From the NCBI GenBank assembly GCA_950097015.1, contig CATNEN010000029.1:1488001-1552000 (forward strand): 64,000 nt of DNA. Reading direction: 5' to 3'. Below, one piece after another: positions 11,403-37,345 of the stretch; position 1 is the stretch's first letter, and the number at the start of each line of letters is the position of its first letter. The DNA is from Macrostomum hystrix (Eukaryota > Platyhelminthes > Macrostomidae). The notes under the pieces were generated by a model. The model ran no database searches, had not been told where the DNA came from, and saw only the letters and a program-made list of their open reading frames with translations. The position numbers and the translations under genes were made by a program.

Positions 11403-14400
11403 GAAAATTAACAAAACATGAAAATAGGTTGCAGTGAAACTATGAAGTCAATTATAAATCAATAAAAAATTACCATAGGAAATCAAAACATTTTAGCACT
11501 CATAAAGTAGCATAGATTTCTTTATAAATCTAAGATTAAAGAGGGGTTTTCGACCCTGTGAATTTTAGGAATTTCAGATATTTTGGGCCAACCTCCAGTG
11601 GCATTATGCAAGAGGAGTCAATTTTTTTCCAAGAAACATTCAATGATTTACCTAGGTTACTATTTGATTGGCTACTGCCATGTGGCTAGTTGACTATGTA
11701 CAACTGAGACAAGAATCCTGGCTTTTCTACTACCACCCTCTCTATTCTTTATAAGTTCCACCACTGTAGCACCATGGCTTGTAAAATTTATAGCCACATT
11801 TATTGTGATTTTGCAAGACTTCTACATATTTCTGCATATGTAAGTTTTAGTGTTTTACAGAAAGCATGCAGTCTAATAAAGAATAAGAATGTCATTTAAT
11901 ATGTACAAAATTTATTTGTGCAAATTTAGTTTTCAATCAGTAGTCCCCTACAACCAATAGACAATTATTAGCCAATAGAGAGTTCTTGGTTACGACAAAG
12001 CCAGAGAAAGCTCACCCTACCCAATCCACATGTAGTATACCACGTGAATTGCCACAGTGTTTGATTAGGCAAGCTCACAAAGCAAGCAATTTTAAGGTTG
12101 AAGAACCTACTGAAACACCAATTCAACTCTTTAGTAGAATAATTTAATACAATCCCAACTGAGTACAGTGTTGTATTTACATTGACATATTTGATATCAA
12201 AGTGATCACTATTGTGTGCTATAATATTTTGAACTAGGTAAATTTTATGCTTTACACTCTAGCCTAGCGAAATATAAATTCATACCAACTGAAATTGACA
12301 ACATAATATTTAATCAGACATACATAGCTTTACAACCACTAAAATAATACACCATTTTAGAAAAGTATAATCTAAGAGTTATAGTTATATTTTTCCTAGA
12401 TAAAAGTGTATAACTACTGCCATAGCAACCTCACCATGTCCATAGGCTTTATCAACAAGCAACTAGATATTGAAAGCAAATATACATTTCCTAAACTACC
12501 TATTTCTAGTTATAAAGCTAAACAAAAAGCAAAATAAATATTTTGTGAAAAGTTTAAGCTAACTGTAACTGTAAGCTAAAGATTGTGCTCTATGGTATAT
12601 TATTCTATTATTAAAATATTAATAAAATAAGTTATTTAAATTATCAATGTTATTAAGCTAAATCACATTTAATTCAAATCAAAGACAAAGCTAAATTCTT
12701 CCCTAAAAACAGGACTGCAATTATTTACCACCATCTAGACTTTGCAGTTACGCTTTTGTATATTCCAATATGGTTTAGCTTGTGCCTTAAAGCATATCAT
12801 TAATAATGCTTTATTAAGGCACAAGGCAAAATGCAAAAGCATAAAGTAAAAAATCATTAGAAAACAAAAACTCACAAACTTATGGACCAAATACAAATAT
12901 ACATATTAAAGTTAATAGCCGCGCTATAAAATAGAATACCGGAAATATTATACAAATCATGTATCACTATGGTTTCAGATGGTGCGACTGAATTTAGAAT
13001 GATAATACGTGTCATTAAATTTGCGCCTTTATTGGTGCGCTCGATTAGTTATAACGAACTGTTGATGTCTAATTTTTTAATCCTTACTCTATGAATTAAA
13101 TAAGGTTTTGTTCTACTTCTTTTTTTGTAGTCTGTAAAACATATCCCCTTAATTCTTCTAATATCTAACATAAAAAGGGATATACGATATTCGCGCTCTT
13201 TAGTAGGCAAGATCAGACACTCCAAAGCGCTGAAAGCCAAGACATGTTCCAGATTGGTAAAAGCAGGTTATGTTTATAAATTACTTGAAAAGTTGTCACG
13301 CTTTGTGTTTCCTCATTTCTTGTGTTCGTCCAGAACTTCAGCTTATGAGACTTGGGAATATTAGCGTTAAAAACCCATTTGCTTAATTAGAAGTAGAAAA
13401 AATCTTTCTTTAACGAAATACTCAAGCTAATTATTCGTAGTTTCCTAGTTGACTCTAATTTAGCCCTTAATGGAGTACACGTATTAGCGAAGCAATCCAG
13501 AGAGCTAAATTTATTTTTAGTTTAAAACAAGCAAGCAAGCAAGCAAACATTTCATTTCTAGTATATTAGACATAATAATGAAATGGTAATAACAGTAATG
13601 ATATACACACCGAAGATAAGTGTCAAAAAGCGTCAAACATGTACTGTATCTGATTGAAACTATTAAATATAAACTAGTTTCAAACAGAAACTATAAACGA
13701 TTAACTATTAACTATTATTATATTGCTTTTTGTAATTAAGCATGTCTTATTAAAAAAGAGCGTAATTAGATCGATTGATTACCATAAATGTATTGAAAAT
13801 GAACTTAATTCAAGCCAAACGGAACTGAGCTGACGGAGCTGAAGTCTTTTGTATTCACTTCAATATTTTATTATATTTTTAATTTGTTTATTTTATTCAC
13901 TTCACTTTTTCAATTTGTGGATTAAGGAATGACACTGGCGTGGCCAATAATTTAAATCTCTAATTACACAATTGGATATCCAATAGTTAATTGGAGAATC
14001 ATATAAAATAAAAGACACAAGCCACGTAATATACTAGCAATTTACAGGAAGAGGGATATTTTTGTAAAACAAAATGAAAAAGTTTGTATGACCCTTGTAT
14101 GACTTGTATGTCGACCCTTGACTGCTCCCATGCTAAAGGCTTTAAGTGTATTATGAATCAGTTTTAACAATAAGCTTTAGGTTCATAGATAGCATTTTCA
14201 CTAATGGATGACATAAACTGCACGATGTAAACTTGATACAGAGGAAAGACGAGACAAACAATTAGGACAAAACGAGGGTGCCGAAACCAATGGGTATTGG
14301 GGCATGCAGAAGTTCTACAATTTTCTATTATAAACAATGTGTCAATAGGAGTACCATTTCTGATCAGAAATTACGATTTGAAAAAAAGATAAAATAATTA

Positions 14401-16475
14401 TGCTGTTTTATAAATAGAACTGAAAATGGGGCTTGGAGAATCTGATTGGCTAGCGACAGTCACGCGACTGAACTGGGGGTAATATTTCACACAATCTTTC
14501 TAAAAATAGCAACAGCTTAACCTTCGGTTAACAAATCAAATTGTGTATTCGGCTTTGCATCAAAGTTGAACTTGTCGAAGCACCCTCCCTAAATTGAGCC
14601 TTCCTTGTCACCCGGAATTAAAGAAGGATGGGGTTAGGGTTAATGAATTATATTCTAGATAAAAAAATTTCAGGCAAATAAATTTACTGTTACAGAAACA
14701 GAAAAAACTTACTGCAAAAAAACTGCAAAAATCTTACAGTAAACGAGTGCTTTATATAAAGCTGCAAAGGTCTTCAAACGTTGTTATATTCAATGGTACT
14801 AGTACTGTATTTATAACAAAGGCTTTAGGCACAAACACAGTTCCGTAAGAGAAAATTCTAGCAAAAAATTACTGAGGCTGCTTAGGTTAGCTTACAAATA
14901 TTAATTAAGTTCAATAAAAAACATATCTTTGTCTGGAAAAAAGTTAGGAAAAAATTGTCATAATGATGCTACGCAATCACAGCAAAGTAACTACACATTC
15001 TTATAGTAAACCATTGTATGGTACAGACAAACGTGGGCAATTGCGAGTGTACTGTAAAGAGTCGCGACGATGAAACAATCAATACGCCTGAAATTACACT
15101 GGCAATGTAACAAACAAATAATAATGAAACAAATATTCACTAAATTATATGCTCCTGAGTCAGAAGGGACAGGCGCGATCACACGGAAGTCCCCTTGGTT
15201 AGTTGGCATTGTCAACTCGTTAGCGAATTTCCAACTATCGTTAGTTCTAATTTTATATTATACAAATTGTAGACCATTGTTTAGAGCTTCAGAATCCTAA
15301 TTAAGAGGTCTGGAGTTCGATTACAAAAAAATTGGCAGGAGAGCCAGTTGGCACAGATTACAGTGGCGCTTCCACCGCTTCCTACAGACTGTGTACAACT
15401 TACTAGTCCGTAGACTGGGTGAACTGAAGCACTAGACAACTAAAGGGGTCTAGCTTCCTCTAACTCTAAAAACTGGGCTACAAGCTAATATTTTTGCGTA
15501 TGGAATAAATAAGGATATTTGAAGAACAGCAAGATCGCTAGTATTTCAATTCTACGAGCGTAATTTCGCGAGGTCGCGTGCACTTTGAGCAGAATTGTGA
15601 TGCAAATTTATTAATTTTTCTAAATCATTTGTGCACTCGTAGTAATTACTACAATCACATTTACTAAATCAATAATAAATATGAGAAGCAAGCAAATTAA
15701 GACACTAGGAAGTACGAGAGCAGCCTACTCAGTGAAGGATAAAACAGTTATACTTTTTACATCAGCAAGCAGTTTCTTTTGTGCAGCGAAACAGGAAAAA
15801 ACAAGTCGATTAGTGTACATTACAGAAAATAGATTTATATAGAGGCCATGCTTCCGTCTGCCAAGCAGGAGTCTGCGTCAAAGGAAAATTACTTAGCCAA
15901 AAGTAAAGCGTCGTTTAAAATAAGAAAAAAACACACTACTTAGCCTACTTTAAGTAGTGCAGTAAAAACATTAAGTTGCAAATTTGGAATTACACGAAAA
16001 TACCGATTTAAGTGGGCTATAAAATATGGTCTAGGATGAATGCATCTCTATTTGGATCACATTTTATAGTCTAAAAGTTCAGATAAGCAGGCCAAGAATA
16101 CGATTCTTTTGATTAAGAGCCATTATTGTAGCAGCATAACCGGTGTGTTCATTTTATCCCACTAATTAAAAAGCAAAAAAGGAAATAATCCGAGTATAGG
16201 AAGCATTCAACAATTCTAGCGTACATGAAAACACAAATAGAAATGGCACCAAGGGTATAAGACTGGGTAGGACAATCATTATTTCTTAGTGTCTTTGTGG
16301 AAATTAGTCATAAAAAGTGAAAATAGATACGGAACAAAAAAAGAATTAAATCATTAATAGAAACAAAACAATTCAATCCCGTGCAATTGAATTGTAGAAA
16401 AATGAGGCAAAATTGCAGCATTTGGTGTGCACTGAAGAATTAGCCTAGTTACCGGCAGCACAGCAGAGTCATTGC
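11403..16475. other. Gene-poor AT-rich stretch between S6K and SOCS
   Basis: About 5 kb without a supportable exon. A hairpin-forming inverted repeat (CTTGTGCCTTA... / ...TTAAGGCACAAG) lies at about 12779-12828. A tetranucleotide run (GCAA)n is at about 13530-13548. A possible very diverged SINE family A trace (GGAGTTCGATTAC at 15312, CCGTAGACTGGGTGAACTG near 15410) is too weak to list separately. Confidence 0.45.
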
Positions 16476-29546
<13,071 letters not shown>

Positions 29547-29559
29547 AATGGAGTGGAAC

Positions 29560-30877
29560 CTGTTAACTTATTTGTAATAATTAAATATAATATGTTTTAC
29601 ATCTGTCCATTTGTTTATCTGCTGAAGCTTTCAATTATACACAAGGTCTATCCGGAACACAGTAATTACTAAAAATATGATTTTTTTCAATAAGAAAGTA
29701 TGATGCAATATTATATGCTTTTCTTTGAAAGTATTTTTTAGTGGATGCAAAAATAAAACAAAAAATTATTTTCATGCCACTTCACGAAAAAGCTGTTTTA
29801 GCTCTACCTTCTTTTCAGTGAAGAAAAAATAGTAACATCATAAGAATATTATATCGACTTTCGTAACTATTTTTGGCACGAAATACTCCGTCGAGGTTCC
29901 AATCAAAACAATGGTAAGAACAAAATTACCAATGCTCTAATAATTTTATGGTAAGGTTATCAAATAAGCCTGAATAAATCTTCGTAGCAAATGAGCTTCG
30001 ATGCACTGCGAAGGAAAGATTTAAAAAATCCAAAAAAGTTTGACCTTGGTGTAAAATTATTTACGAATTATATACCCCCACATCACGTACGAATTAAAAA
30101 TAATTTAGCACAGCACAACGTATGTATGTATATCAAGGACAACTAGGAATATATTAGCTAGACTGGTCCTTGATGCATATGTACTGCATGATATTCTACA
30201 GGTGATAGTGGATGCTCAAGTGCGATCCATTTCATTGTGGCTGGATTAGTGAATAATCTCTCTCCAGTTGCGCCGCGATGCCGATCTGAGCAGCTGCTAT
30301 ATGCACCTTTAGGGTTTCCGATGGAGCTGACAGAAAAAGACAGGCCTACCTAGGGTGCAACTATTAAAGCTATTGTTATACGAAGGCTTGATTGTGTACA
30401 CCAAAAGCAGAAAAAGGCATGTCGGCCTTCCAATTCATGCAAGTTTTGCTAGCATTGGGGTGGTTAGTGGGGCTTCTCACAATCGTCACCCCCATTGATT
30501 TCTGTTTGGGCGATGATTACGTAACTCATCTGTGCATACACACACGGAGCAACCAGCATGCGAAGCTAATATATAAACTTAGGTTGTCAATATATAGGAC
30601 TTGAAAAAGACAAGCTATTTAAAGATTCGTCAGTTGCATATTTGCTAAAGGACCGCAAAGACTGGCCGAGACAGATGCGGATAGAAGCTATAGGAGTTCC
30701 TCGAGGTTCAAGAGCTTGTGCATACAGCTATTATAGAGGTGGCAGCTAATATTGTTTGTCTGCCTGCGTGTGGCCCATCCTATTAAAATCCACTTTGCAG
30801 TATTCACTGAGCCTATTGTATATTATCATATACCTCAATGACTGAGACGTGTCTAGTATAGCCGATAGAATAGAAAT
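29560..30877. other. Region upstream of S6K
   Basis: Should contain the S6K promoter. No exon recognised; no distinct core promoter motif could be assigned. Confidence 0.4.
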
Positions 30878-31125
30878 TTCAACTATAGCTCAGTTGGGCC
30901 AGGTGTACAGCCAGTGGCACAGGCGCAGCTATTGCGTGGCGATTCCTAAGGCCGTGTACAGGTGTTCAGTCCATGGACTTGGAAGGGCTTCTAATAATGC
31001 TTCTGCATTTAATTTTTTAATTTACCGCTGCATGGGTGAGATACAAATTTTCTCTCTAAGACTGAGATTCGAACCCCGATCTCCCAGTCAAAAGCTATAA
31101 CCACTAAGCTGCAAGCTCTCCAGCA
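30878..31125 (-). mobile_element. SINE family A copy, diverged
   Basis: The minus strand has an A-box-like CTTAGTGGTTATAGC and B-box GGGGTTCGAATCTCAG, then the central CAAGTCCATGGACTGAACAC and GCAATAGCTGCGCCTG. It differs strongly in the region between head and core. Confidence 0.75.
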
Positions 31126-31886
31126 TAGTGTGACACTGAGACAGAATCTAATGAATGCTCCAATGCTCAGCATGCAAATTTGCGCATGCATCGGCGCCAC
31201 TTGATGCGTTTGATGAACACTTGGGGGTGTCTTTATGGGGCCCCTGAGGAGAAGAAATCAGGAGTAGGAGAACGGTTCTTATCTCCCTTGGCCATGGTCT
31301 GTTTAGTATCTACCCCGGTTCTCATCCGCCTAGCATGGCCATCCTTGGTATATAACAGAGTCCCAACTTTTCAGCGCTTTATGCTAATTCATTGCGCTTG
31401 CCTGCATGCACAATCAGGAATCGGACTTGGTTGGGTTGGGATTGATTCACTCACTACTTATATAAGAAGGATAGTTTCTTAACTAGACTTGATTTACAAC
31501 ACTTCCTTACTTGCGCATGCGTGGCCTAAACTAACAAAGTCACTGCGGCACTGCATTTTTAGTCCCGTCAAATTGCTAAACCTGATGAACAACAGTGATA
31601 ATAGCTCTTTCATTGTATAGAAATTTATCTTGGCTTAGAGCAAAGCAGATCGAATGAATCCTTGACTAGCTTTAGCTCTACCAACCCAGTTAGTTTATCT
31701 GCCTCCATAATCTCTCGGCTGAACACTGGCGTTGAGCTACTGGTATACCTTTCCTTGTTATTTTAGTTCCTATTTTAGTTTCAGTGGCTGCTAGTTCCCA
31801 ATGAGAATGTCTACTCTCTAATATCTAGAAAGTGGGGATTATCGATAAAATCATTTATTGAACAATGGCTTCTTCAATGCTATCAG
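31126..31886. other. Noncoding spacer
   Basis: No supportable gene. Short open frames have no recognisable domain. Confidence 0.45.
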
Positions 31887-33380
31887 GGTGGCGAGAGAAG
31901 GGTGGCGAGAGGAGGGTGGCGAGATTAGTGTGGCGAGAGGAGGGTGGCGAGATTAGGGTGGCGAGAGGAGGGTGGCAAGAGGAGGGTGGCGAGAGGAGGG
32001 TGGCGAGAGGAGGGTGACGAGAGGAGAGGGTGGTGAGAGGAGAGAGTGACGAGAGGAGAGAGTGGTGAGAGGAGAGAGTGGTGAGAGGAGAGAGTGGCGA
32101 GAGGAGAGAGTGACGAGAGGAGAGAGTGGTGAGAGGAGAGAGTGGCGAGAGGAGAGAGTGGCGAGAGGAGAGAGTGGCGAGAGGAGAGAGTGACGAGAGG
32201 AGAGAGTGGCGAGAGGAGAGAGTGACGAGAGGAGAGAGTGGTGAGAGGAGAGAGTGACGAGAGGAGAGAGTGGTGAGAGGAGAGAGTGGTGAGAGGAGAG
32301 AGTGGCGAGAGGAGAGAGTGGTGAGAGGAGAGAGTGACGAGAGGAGAGAGTGGTGAGAGGAGAGAGTGACGAGAGGAGAGAGTGGTGAGAGGAGAGAGTG
32401 ACGAGAGGAGAGAGTGGCGAGAGGAGAGAGTGGTGAGAGGAGAGAGTGGCGAGAGGAGAGAGTGGCGAGAGGAGAGAGTGGCGAGAGGAGAGAGTGACGA
32501 GAGGAGAGAGTGGCGAGAGGAGAGAGTGACGAGAGGAGAGAGTGGTGAGAGGAGAGAGTGACGAGAGGAGAGAGTGGTGAGAGGAGAGAGTGGTGAGAGG
32601 AGAGAGTGGCGAGAGGAGAGAGTGGCGAGAGGAGAGAGTGACGAGAGGAGAGAGTGACGAGAGGAGAGAGTGGCGAGAGGAGAGAGTGACGAGAGGAGAG
32701 AGTGGTGAGAGGAGAGAGTGGCGAGAGGAGAGAGTGACGAGAGGAGAGAGTGGCGAGAGGAGAGAGTGACGAGAGGAGAGAGTGGCGAGAGGAGAGAGTG
32801 GTGAGAGGAGAGAGTGGCGAGAGGAGAGAGTGACGAGAGGAGAGAGTGGTGAGAGGAGAGAGTGACGAGAGGAGAGAGTGGTGAGAGGAGAGAGTGACGA
32901 GAGGAAAGAGTGGTGAGAGGAGAGAGTGACGAGAGGAGAGAGTGGTGAGAGGAGAGAGTGACGAGAGGAGAGAGTGGCGAGAGGAGAGAGTGACGAGAGG
33001 AGAGAGTGACGAGAGGAGAGAGTGGCGAGAGGAGAGAGTGACGAGAGGAGAGAGTGGTGAGAGGAGAGAGTGGCGAGAGGAGAGAGTGACGAGAGGAGAG
33101 AGTGGCGAGAGGAGAGAGTGACGAGAGGAGAGAGTGGCGAGAGGAGAGAGTGGTGAGAGGAGAGAGTGGCGAGAGGAGAGAGTGGTGAGAGGAGAGAGTG
33201 GCGAGAGGAGAGAGTGGCGAGAGGAGAGAGTGAAGAGAGGAGAGAGGGGTGAGAGGAGAGAGTGGTGAGAGGCGGGTGACGAGAGGAGGGTGGCGAGAGG
33301 AGAGAGTGGCGAGAGGAGAGAGTGGCGAGAGGAGAGAGTGGTGAGAGGAGAGAGTGGCGAGAGGAGAGAGTGACGAGACG
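31887..33380. repeat. Minisatellite, 16-nt unit, purine-rich
   Basis: About 93 copies of GTGGCGAGAGGAGAGA, with a variable centre GTGGC/GTGAC/GTGGT. The plus strand is mostly purine. Sixteen is not a multiple of three, yet one minus-strand frame stays open for 513 codons because all three rotated frames lack stops. It is not a gene. Confidence 0.95.
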
Positions 33381-34216
33381 ATAGACAGAAAGCAGTTGCT
33401 GAAAGCCAGAGAAGCGGACTAATAAAGAATGTTCAGTCACCCAAAAATCAATGCCGACCTTTCGTCCTATATTTTTCTTCCTCCCTTGTCCCACATCTCT
33501 CTGTCACTGCTCTCTGTTCTCGGTATCTGGCAGATTGGTCAGTGCTATAAGTTCGTGTAAGGGTTGTTTGCTCACAGCTATGGCTGTGCTCCCATCGACA
33601 CAGCCAAGTTGGCCATTGCAGTGGAGGCATCTTCCCATCTTCAAGTTGCAGAATTTGCATATACAAGGAGGTTGGGGAGTTGCTTGCGCTTCGTGAAGCG
33701 GAAACTGATGCTCAGTTAATGAAGCTGGCTTCGACCTTTGTGGTCGCTATGTGCCGCAGAGCAGAACTGACAAGCAGCAATTGCGGGACCGCAGTTACAC
33801 TGTTTGCACTTCCTGCAGACTCCTGTCATCGCTTGTCTCTCTCTGCAGCTCTGGTACCGTATAGTTTTTTCATTTTTTGTTCAATCGATAAATCGTTTCG
33901 ATCGATGCTCTGCATGCCGAATTGAAAACCGCCGGATCACATGAATTGTCAGGGGAGGTGCGAGTTATCGAGAACTAGCGAAGACATGGACAGAGTCGGA
34001 TAGGAAAAGAGGATTGTTGATGTGAGATACTTGACTCCTCATTGCCATTTCTTCAAAGTCTAACTTTTTTCCTGAAATTTATCCCCTCCGATGAAATTCA
34101 TTCATTCATTGGACAAAATTATAATATAATGCTTTTTTTCTACACACATTTTCCCGCGTTGTCTTCCAACTTTTTCCTGGTCGTCAGAAAGGAAAACTCT
34201 TTTTTCTTGGTCTTAA
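33381..34216. other. Spacer between two arrays
   Basis: No gene recognised. Short Cys/Ser-rich open frames at 33451-33925 show no known domain. Confidence 0.45.
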
Positions 34217-35145
34217 GAATGGACCATCTCGTCTTAAAACTGGTCCTCAGACTGGACCATCTCGTCTTAAAACTGGTCCTCAGATTGGACCATCTCGTCT
34301 TCAAACTGGTCCTCAGACTGGACCATCTCGTCTTCAAACTGGTCCTCAGATTGGACCATCTCGTCTTCAAACTGGTCCTCAGACTGGACCATCTCGTCTT
34401 AAAACTGGTCCTCAGACTGGACCATCTCGTCTTAAAACTGGTCCTCAGATTGGACCATCTCGTCTTAAAACTGGTCCTCAGACTGGACCATCTCGTCTTC
34501 AAACTGCTCTCAGACTGGACCATCTCGTCTTCAAACTGCTCTCAGATTGGACCATCTCGTCTTTAAACTGCTCTCAGACTGGACCATCTCGTCTTTAAAC
34601 TGGTCCTCAGACTGGACCATGTCGTCTTCAAACTGGTCCTCAGATTGGACCATCTCGTCTTCAAACTGCTCTCAGACTGGACCATCTCGTCTTTAAACTG
34701 GTCCTCAGATTGGACCATCTCGTCTTAAAACTGGTCCTCAGATTGGACCATCTCGTTTTCAAACTGGTCCTCAGATTGGACCATCTCGTTTTCAAACTGG
34801 TCCTCAGACTGGACCATCTCGTCTTAAAACTGGTCCTCAGACTGGACCATCTCATCTTTAAACTGGTCCTCAGAGTGGACCATCTCGTCTTTAAACTGGT
34901 CCTCAGACTGGACCATCTCGTCTTTAAACTGGTCCTCAGATTGGACCATCTCGTTTTCAAACTGGTCCTCAGATTGGACCATCTCGTTTTCAAACTGGTC
35001 CTCAGATTGGACCATGCATCTCGTCTTCAAACTGGTCCTCAGATTGGACCATCTCGTTTTCAAACTGGTCCTCAGACTGGACCATGTCGTCTTCAAACTG
35101 GTCCTCAGACTGGACCATCTCGTCTTTAAACTGGTCCTCAGAGAG
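34217..35145. repeat. Minisatellite, 33-nt unit with a hairpin in each unit
   Basis: About 28 copies. Each unit has ACTGGACCATCTCGTCTT, then CAAACTGGTCCTCAG. Across the unit junction TGGTCC-TCAGAYT-GGACCA forms a perfect 6-bp stem with a 7-nt loop. Units at 34500-34690 lose the stem through a shortened CTGCTCTC. Both strands stay open in several frames (11-codon period); none looks like a real protein. Confidence 0.93.
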
Positions 35146-36329
35146 TATAAATTCCATCGGATTATAGAACAAATGATTTAAGATATGAAGCTCCATCTGC
35201 CATCCGATGAAAAATAAACATTTCACTTCATTTCAACTTGAGTTTGAATATCTCTCTTCCTATGCATAACCAATATCCTCTATCCTCACAGCCAAACTAG
35301 CCTTTCGCATTCTTAAATCCCAATTCTTAGCTTAACCGTTCGTAGCTGCCATTCGTCGGGCCATTCCAGATCCGTGGACGGCCTGCGAATCCTTTGATCC
35401 CAATATCTCTCTAAATCCCATATAGACTCTTGAATCCCCTTTTTCTCGCAAAGTCGTGCCCTGCAACAGGAAGGACTTGCAGCAGGAAATACGAATGGAT
35501 CCGGGAGAGATAGGTCTGGGAATTTATTCGCGGTTGGGTTGGTGTTTGGTTGGGGTGGATTTCACTTCAACGGCGAAGGGAGATTTCGACGGATGGGGGG
35601 ACTGGCGCGGGAGAGTGGAGAGCTTATCTGTGCAACGGCCCGGACACCTGGGGGCCGTGCAGACTGGAGGGAGGGTGGAGGTCGTTCATCAACTCGGCAT
35701 TTTTTAGCGTTGCAATCCGAGCACACACTGAATTTGAACTGAAATTACTTGGCGAAGTTCTGCTAGGCGACGCCTATAAACCGTGAGCAAACAGCCGAGC
35801 TGTGAAACCCAGCGAGCCGCCAGCCTTCGCATGAGTAGAGGGTGTGATCGTACTCATATTATACCTGTCCGACTCGGTCGCTCTGCTGCAGGAAAGAAAT
35901 TGCAGCTAGTCTTGAAAGCAAACAGAAAAAAAACGGAGCACCATCGTTAGTTGTGACGAAATTAAGATTAGAAATTCATACACTGCAGCCTATTGCACAT
36001 TGTTATTGATAGAAATCGAAACAATTGATGAAGCAATAGAGAGAAAGAGAACTGCTCAAGAGAGAAGTGTTAACTAAAAGCAAACGCATTCGTATGTTTA
36101 TTTTAATTATAAACGTCGCCGCTTTACTGATGTTTTGTCACGATATAAAACAGGCACGGGCTCTTAGGGCCTAAGTTTAGCTGCCGAAAAATGGCAGCAA
36201 AATGGAGAGAATGAGTATAAAACAGCAGCGGTGCCTGAGTAGAGCATGGTTGATGGACACCGCTTGAGCAAATATTTGACTTTTGAATGGGCTGGTCCAG
36301 GGAGCCTTTAGCCTCTGCGCTAGCACGAC

Positions 36330-36360
<31 letters not shown>

Positions 36361-36732
36361 AGTTTTCTCCGCGCAAAGCACACATACACTGAGAGGCGGG
36401 CTAGTGAAGAATGAGTCGTCAGTGGGAAATGACTAAATGAGCAACCATGGCGGCACAGCTGGGTTGGGCGGAGCTAAGCAAAGTCTGCAGCCAACTGCAC
36501 ACGGAACTTTGCTGAAGCACGGAGCTTAAACATCATTGAGTGCCAGTGGCCTGGCCTTGTCTGAAAAGGAAATTGGAGTATACTTAATGCTTGGAATCTG
36601 AGAAGAAAGTCAATGGGGAGTGAATGAGAGAGGGGTGTGGGGCAGGACACTGCGGAGCAATCATTTACGAATGAAGGCTGTGTAGGGTTCTAGAATGATC
36701 GTTCGGTGATATTACGGGATTTTTTGGACCAC
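35146..36732. other. Noncoding spacer with a CAG microsatellite
   Basis: A (CAG)n run of about nine to ten triplets lies at 36331-36359. On the minus strand it gives a poly-Leu or poly-Cys open frame that mimics a signal peptide; I do not call it a gene. Nothing else recognised. Confidence 0.45.
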
Positions 36733-36825
36733 CGAGGGATTTTTCAAGATTGCACAAGGATTATGGGGGATCTCAAAGGGATTTTTCAAGATTGCACAAG
36801 GATTATGGGGGATCTCAATAAAGGA
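36733..36825. repeat. Tandem duplication of about 46 bp
   Basis: GGGATTTTTCAAGATTGCAC followed by AAGGATTATGGGGGATCTCA occurs twice in direct succession, immediately before the 21-nt array and sharing its GGGGGATC / GGGATT vocabulary. Confidence 0.85.
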
Positions 36826-36844
36826 ATATTTAGGAATCGCAGAT

Positions 36845-37345
36845 GGATCATTGGGGATCGAGGAGGGATTGTTTGGGATTGAGGTGGGATTTTTTGGGGA
36901 TCGAGGAGGGATTGTTGGGGATCGAGGAAGGATTGTTGGGGATCGAGGAGGGATTGTTGGGGATCAAGGAGGGATTGCTGGGGATCGAGGAGGGATTGTT
37001 GGGGATCGAGGAGGGATTGTTGGGGATCGAGGAGGGATTGTTGGGGATCGAGGAGGGATTGTTGGGGATCGAGGAGGGATTGTTGGGGATCGAGGAGGGA
37101 TTGTTGGGGATCGAGGAGGGATTGTTGGGGATCGAGGAGGGATTGTTGGGGATCGAGGAGGGATTGTTGGGGATCGAGGAGGGATTGTTGGGGATCAAGG
37201 AGGGATTGTTGGGGATCAAGGAGGGATTGTTGGGGATCGAGGAGGGATTTTTTGGGGATTAGAGGAGGGATTTTTTGGGGATTAGAGGAGGGATTGTCGA
37301 GCATTGAAGAGAGATTTTCTAAGATCCAGGAAGGATTTTCGGGAA
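36845..37345. repeat. Minisatellite, 21-nt unit, G-rich
   Basis: About 22 copies of GGGGATCGAGGAGGGATTG plus TT, with edge variants (ATTAGAGG, GATCAAGG). GGGG and GGG runs in each unit give G-quadruplex potential. Seven-codon period; open frames on both strands are repeat artefacts. Confidence 0.93.

Noticed and set aside
14991-15215. Possible extra S6K 3' exon (GDFRVIAPVPSDSGAYNL frame)
   Set aside because: No acceptor in the required phase; the in-phase reading reaches a stop quickly.
31953-33494. 513-codon Ser/Leu/His-rich minus-strand open frame
   Set aside because: Generated by the 16-nt array in which no rotated frame has a stop codon; no start context or domain.
36124-36389. Small secreted protein with poly-Leu or poly-Cys N-terminus
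   Set aside because: The hydrophobic run is a CAG microsatellite read in reverse; the rest is unremarkable and two overlapping frames give equal claims.
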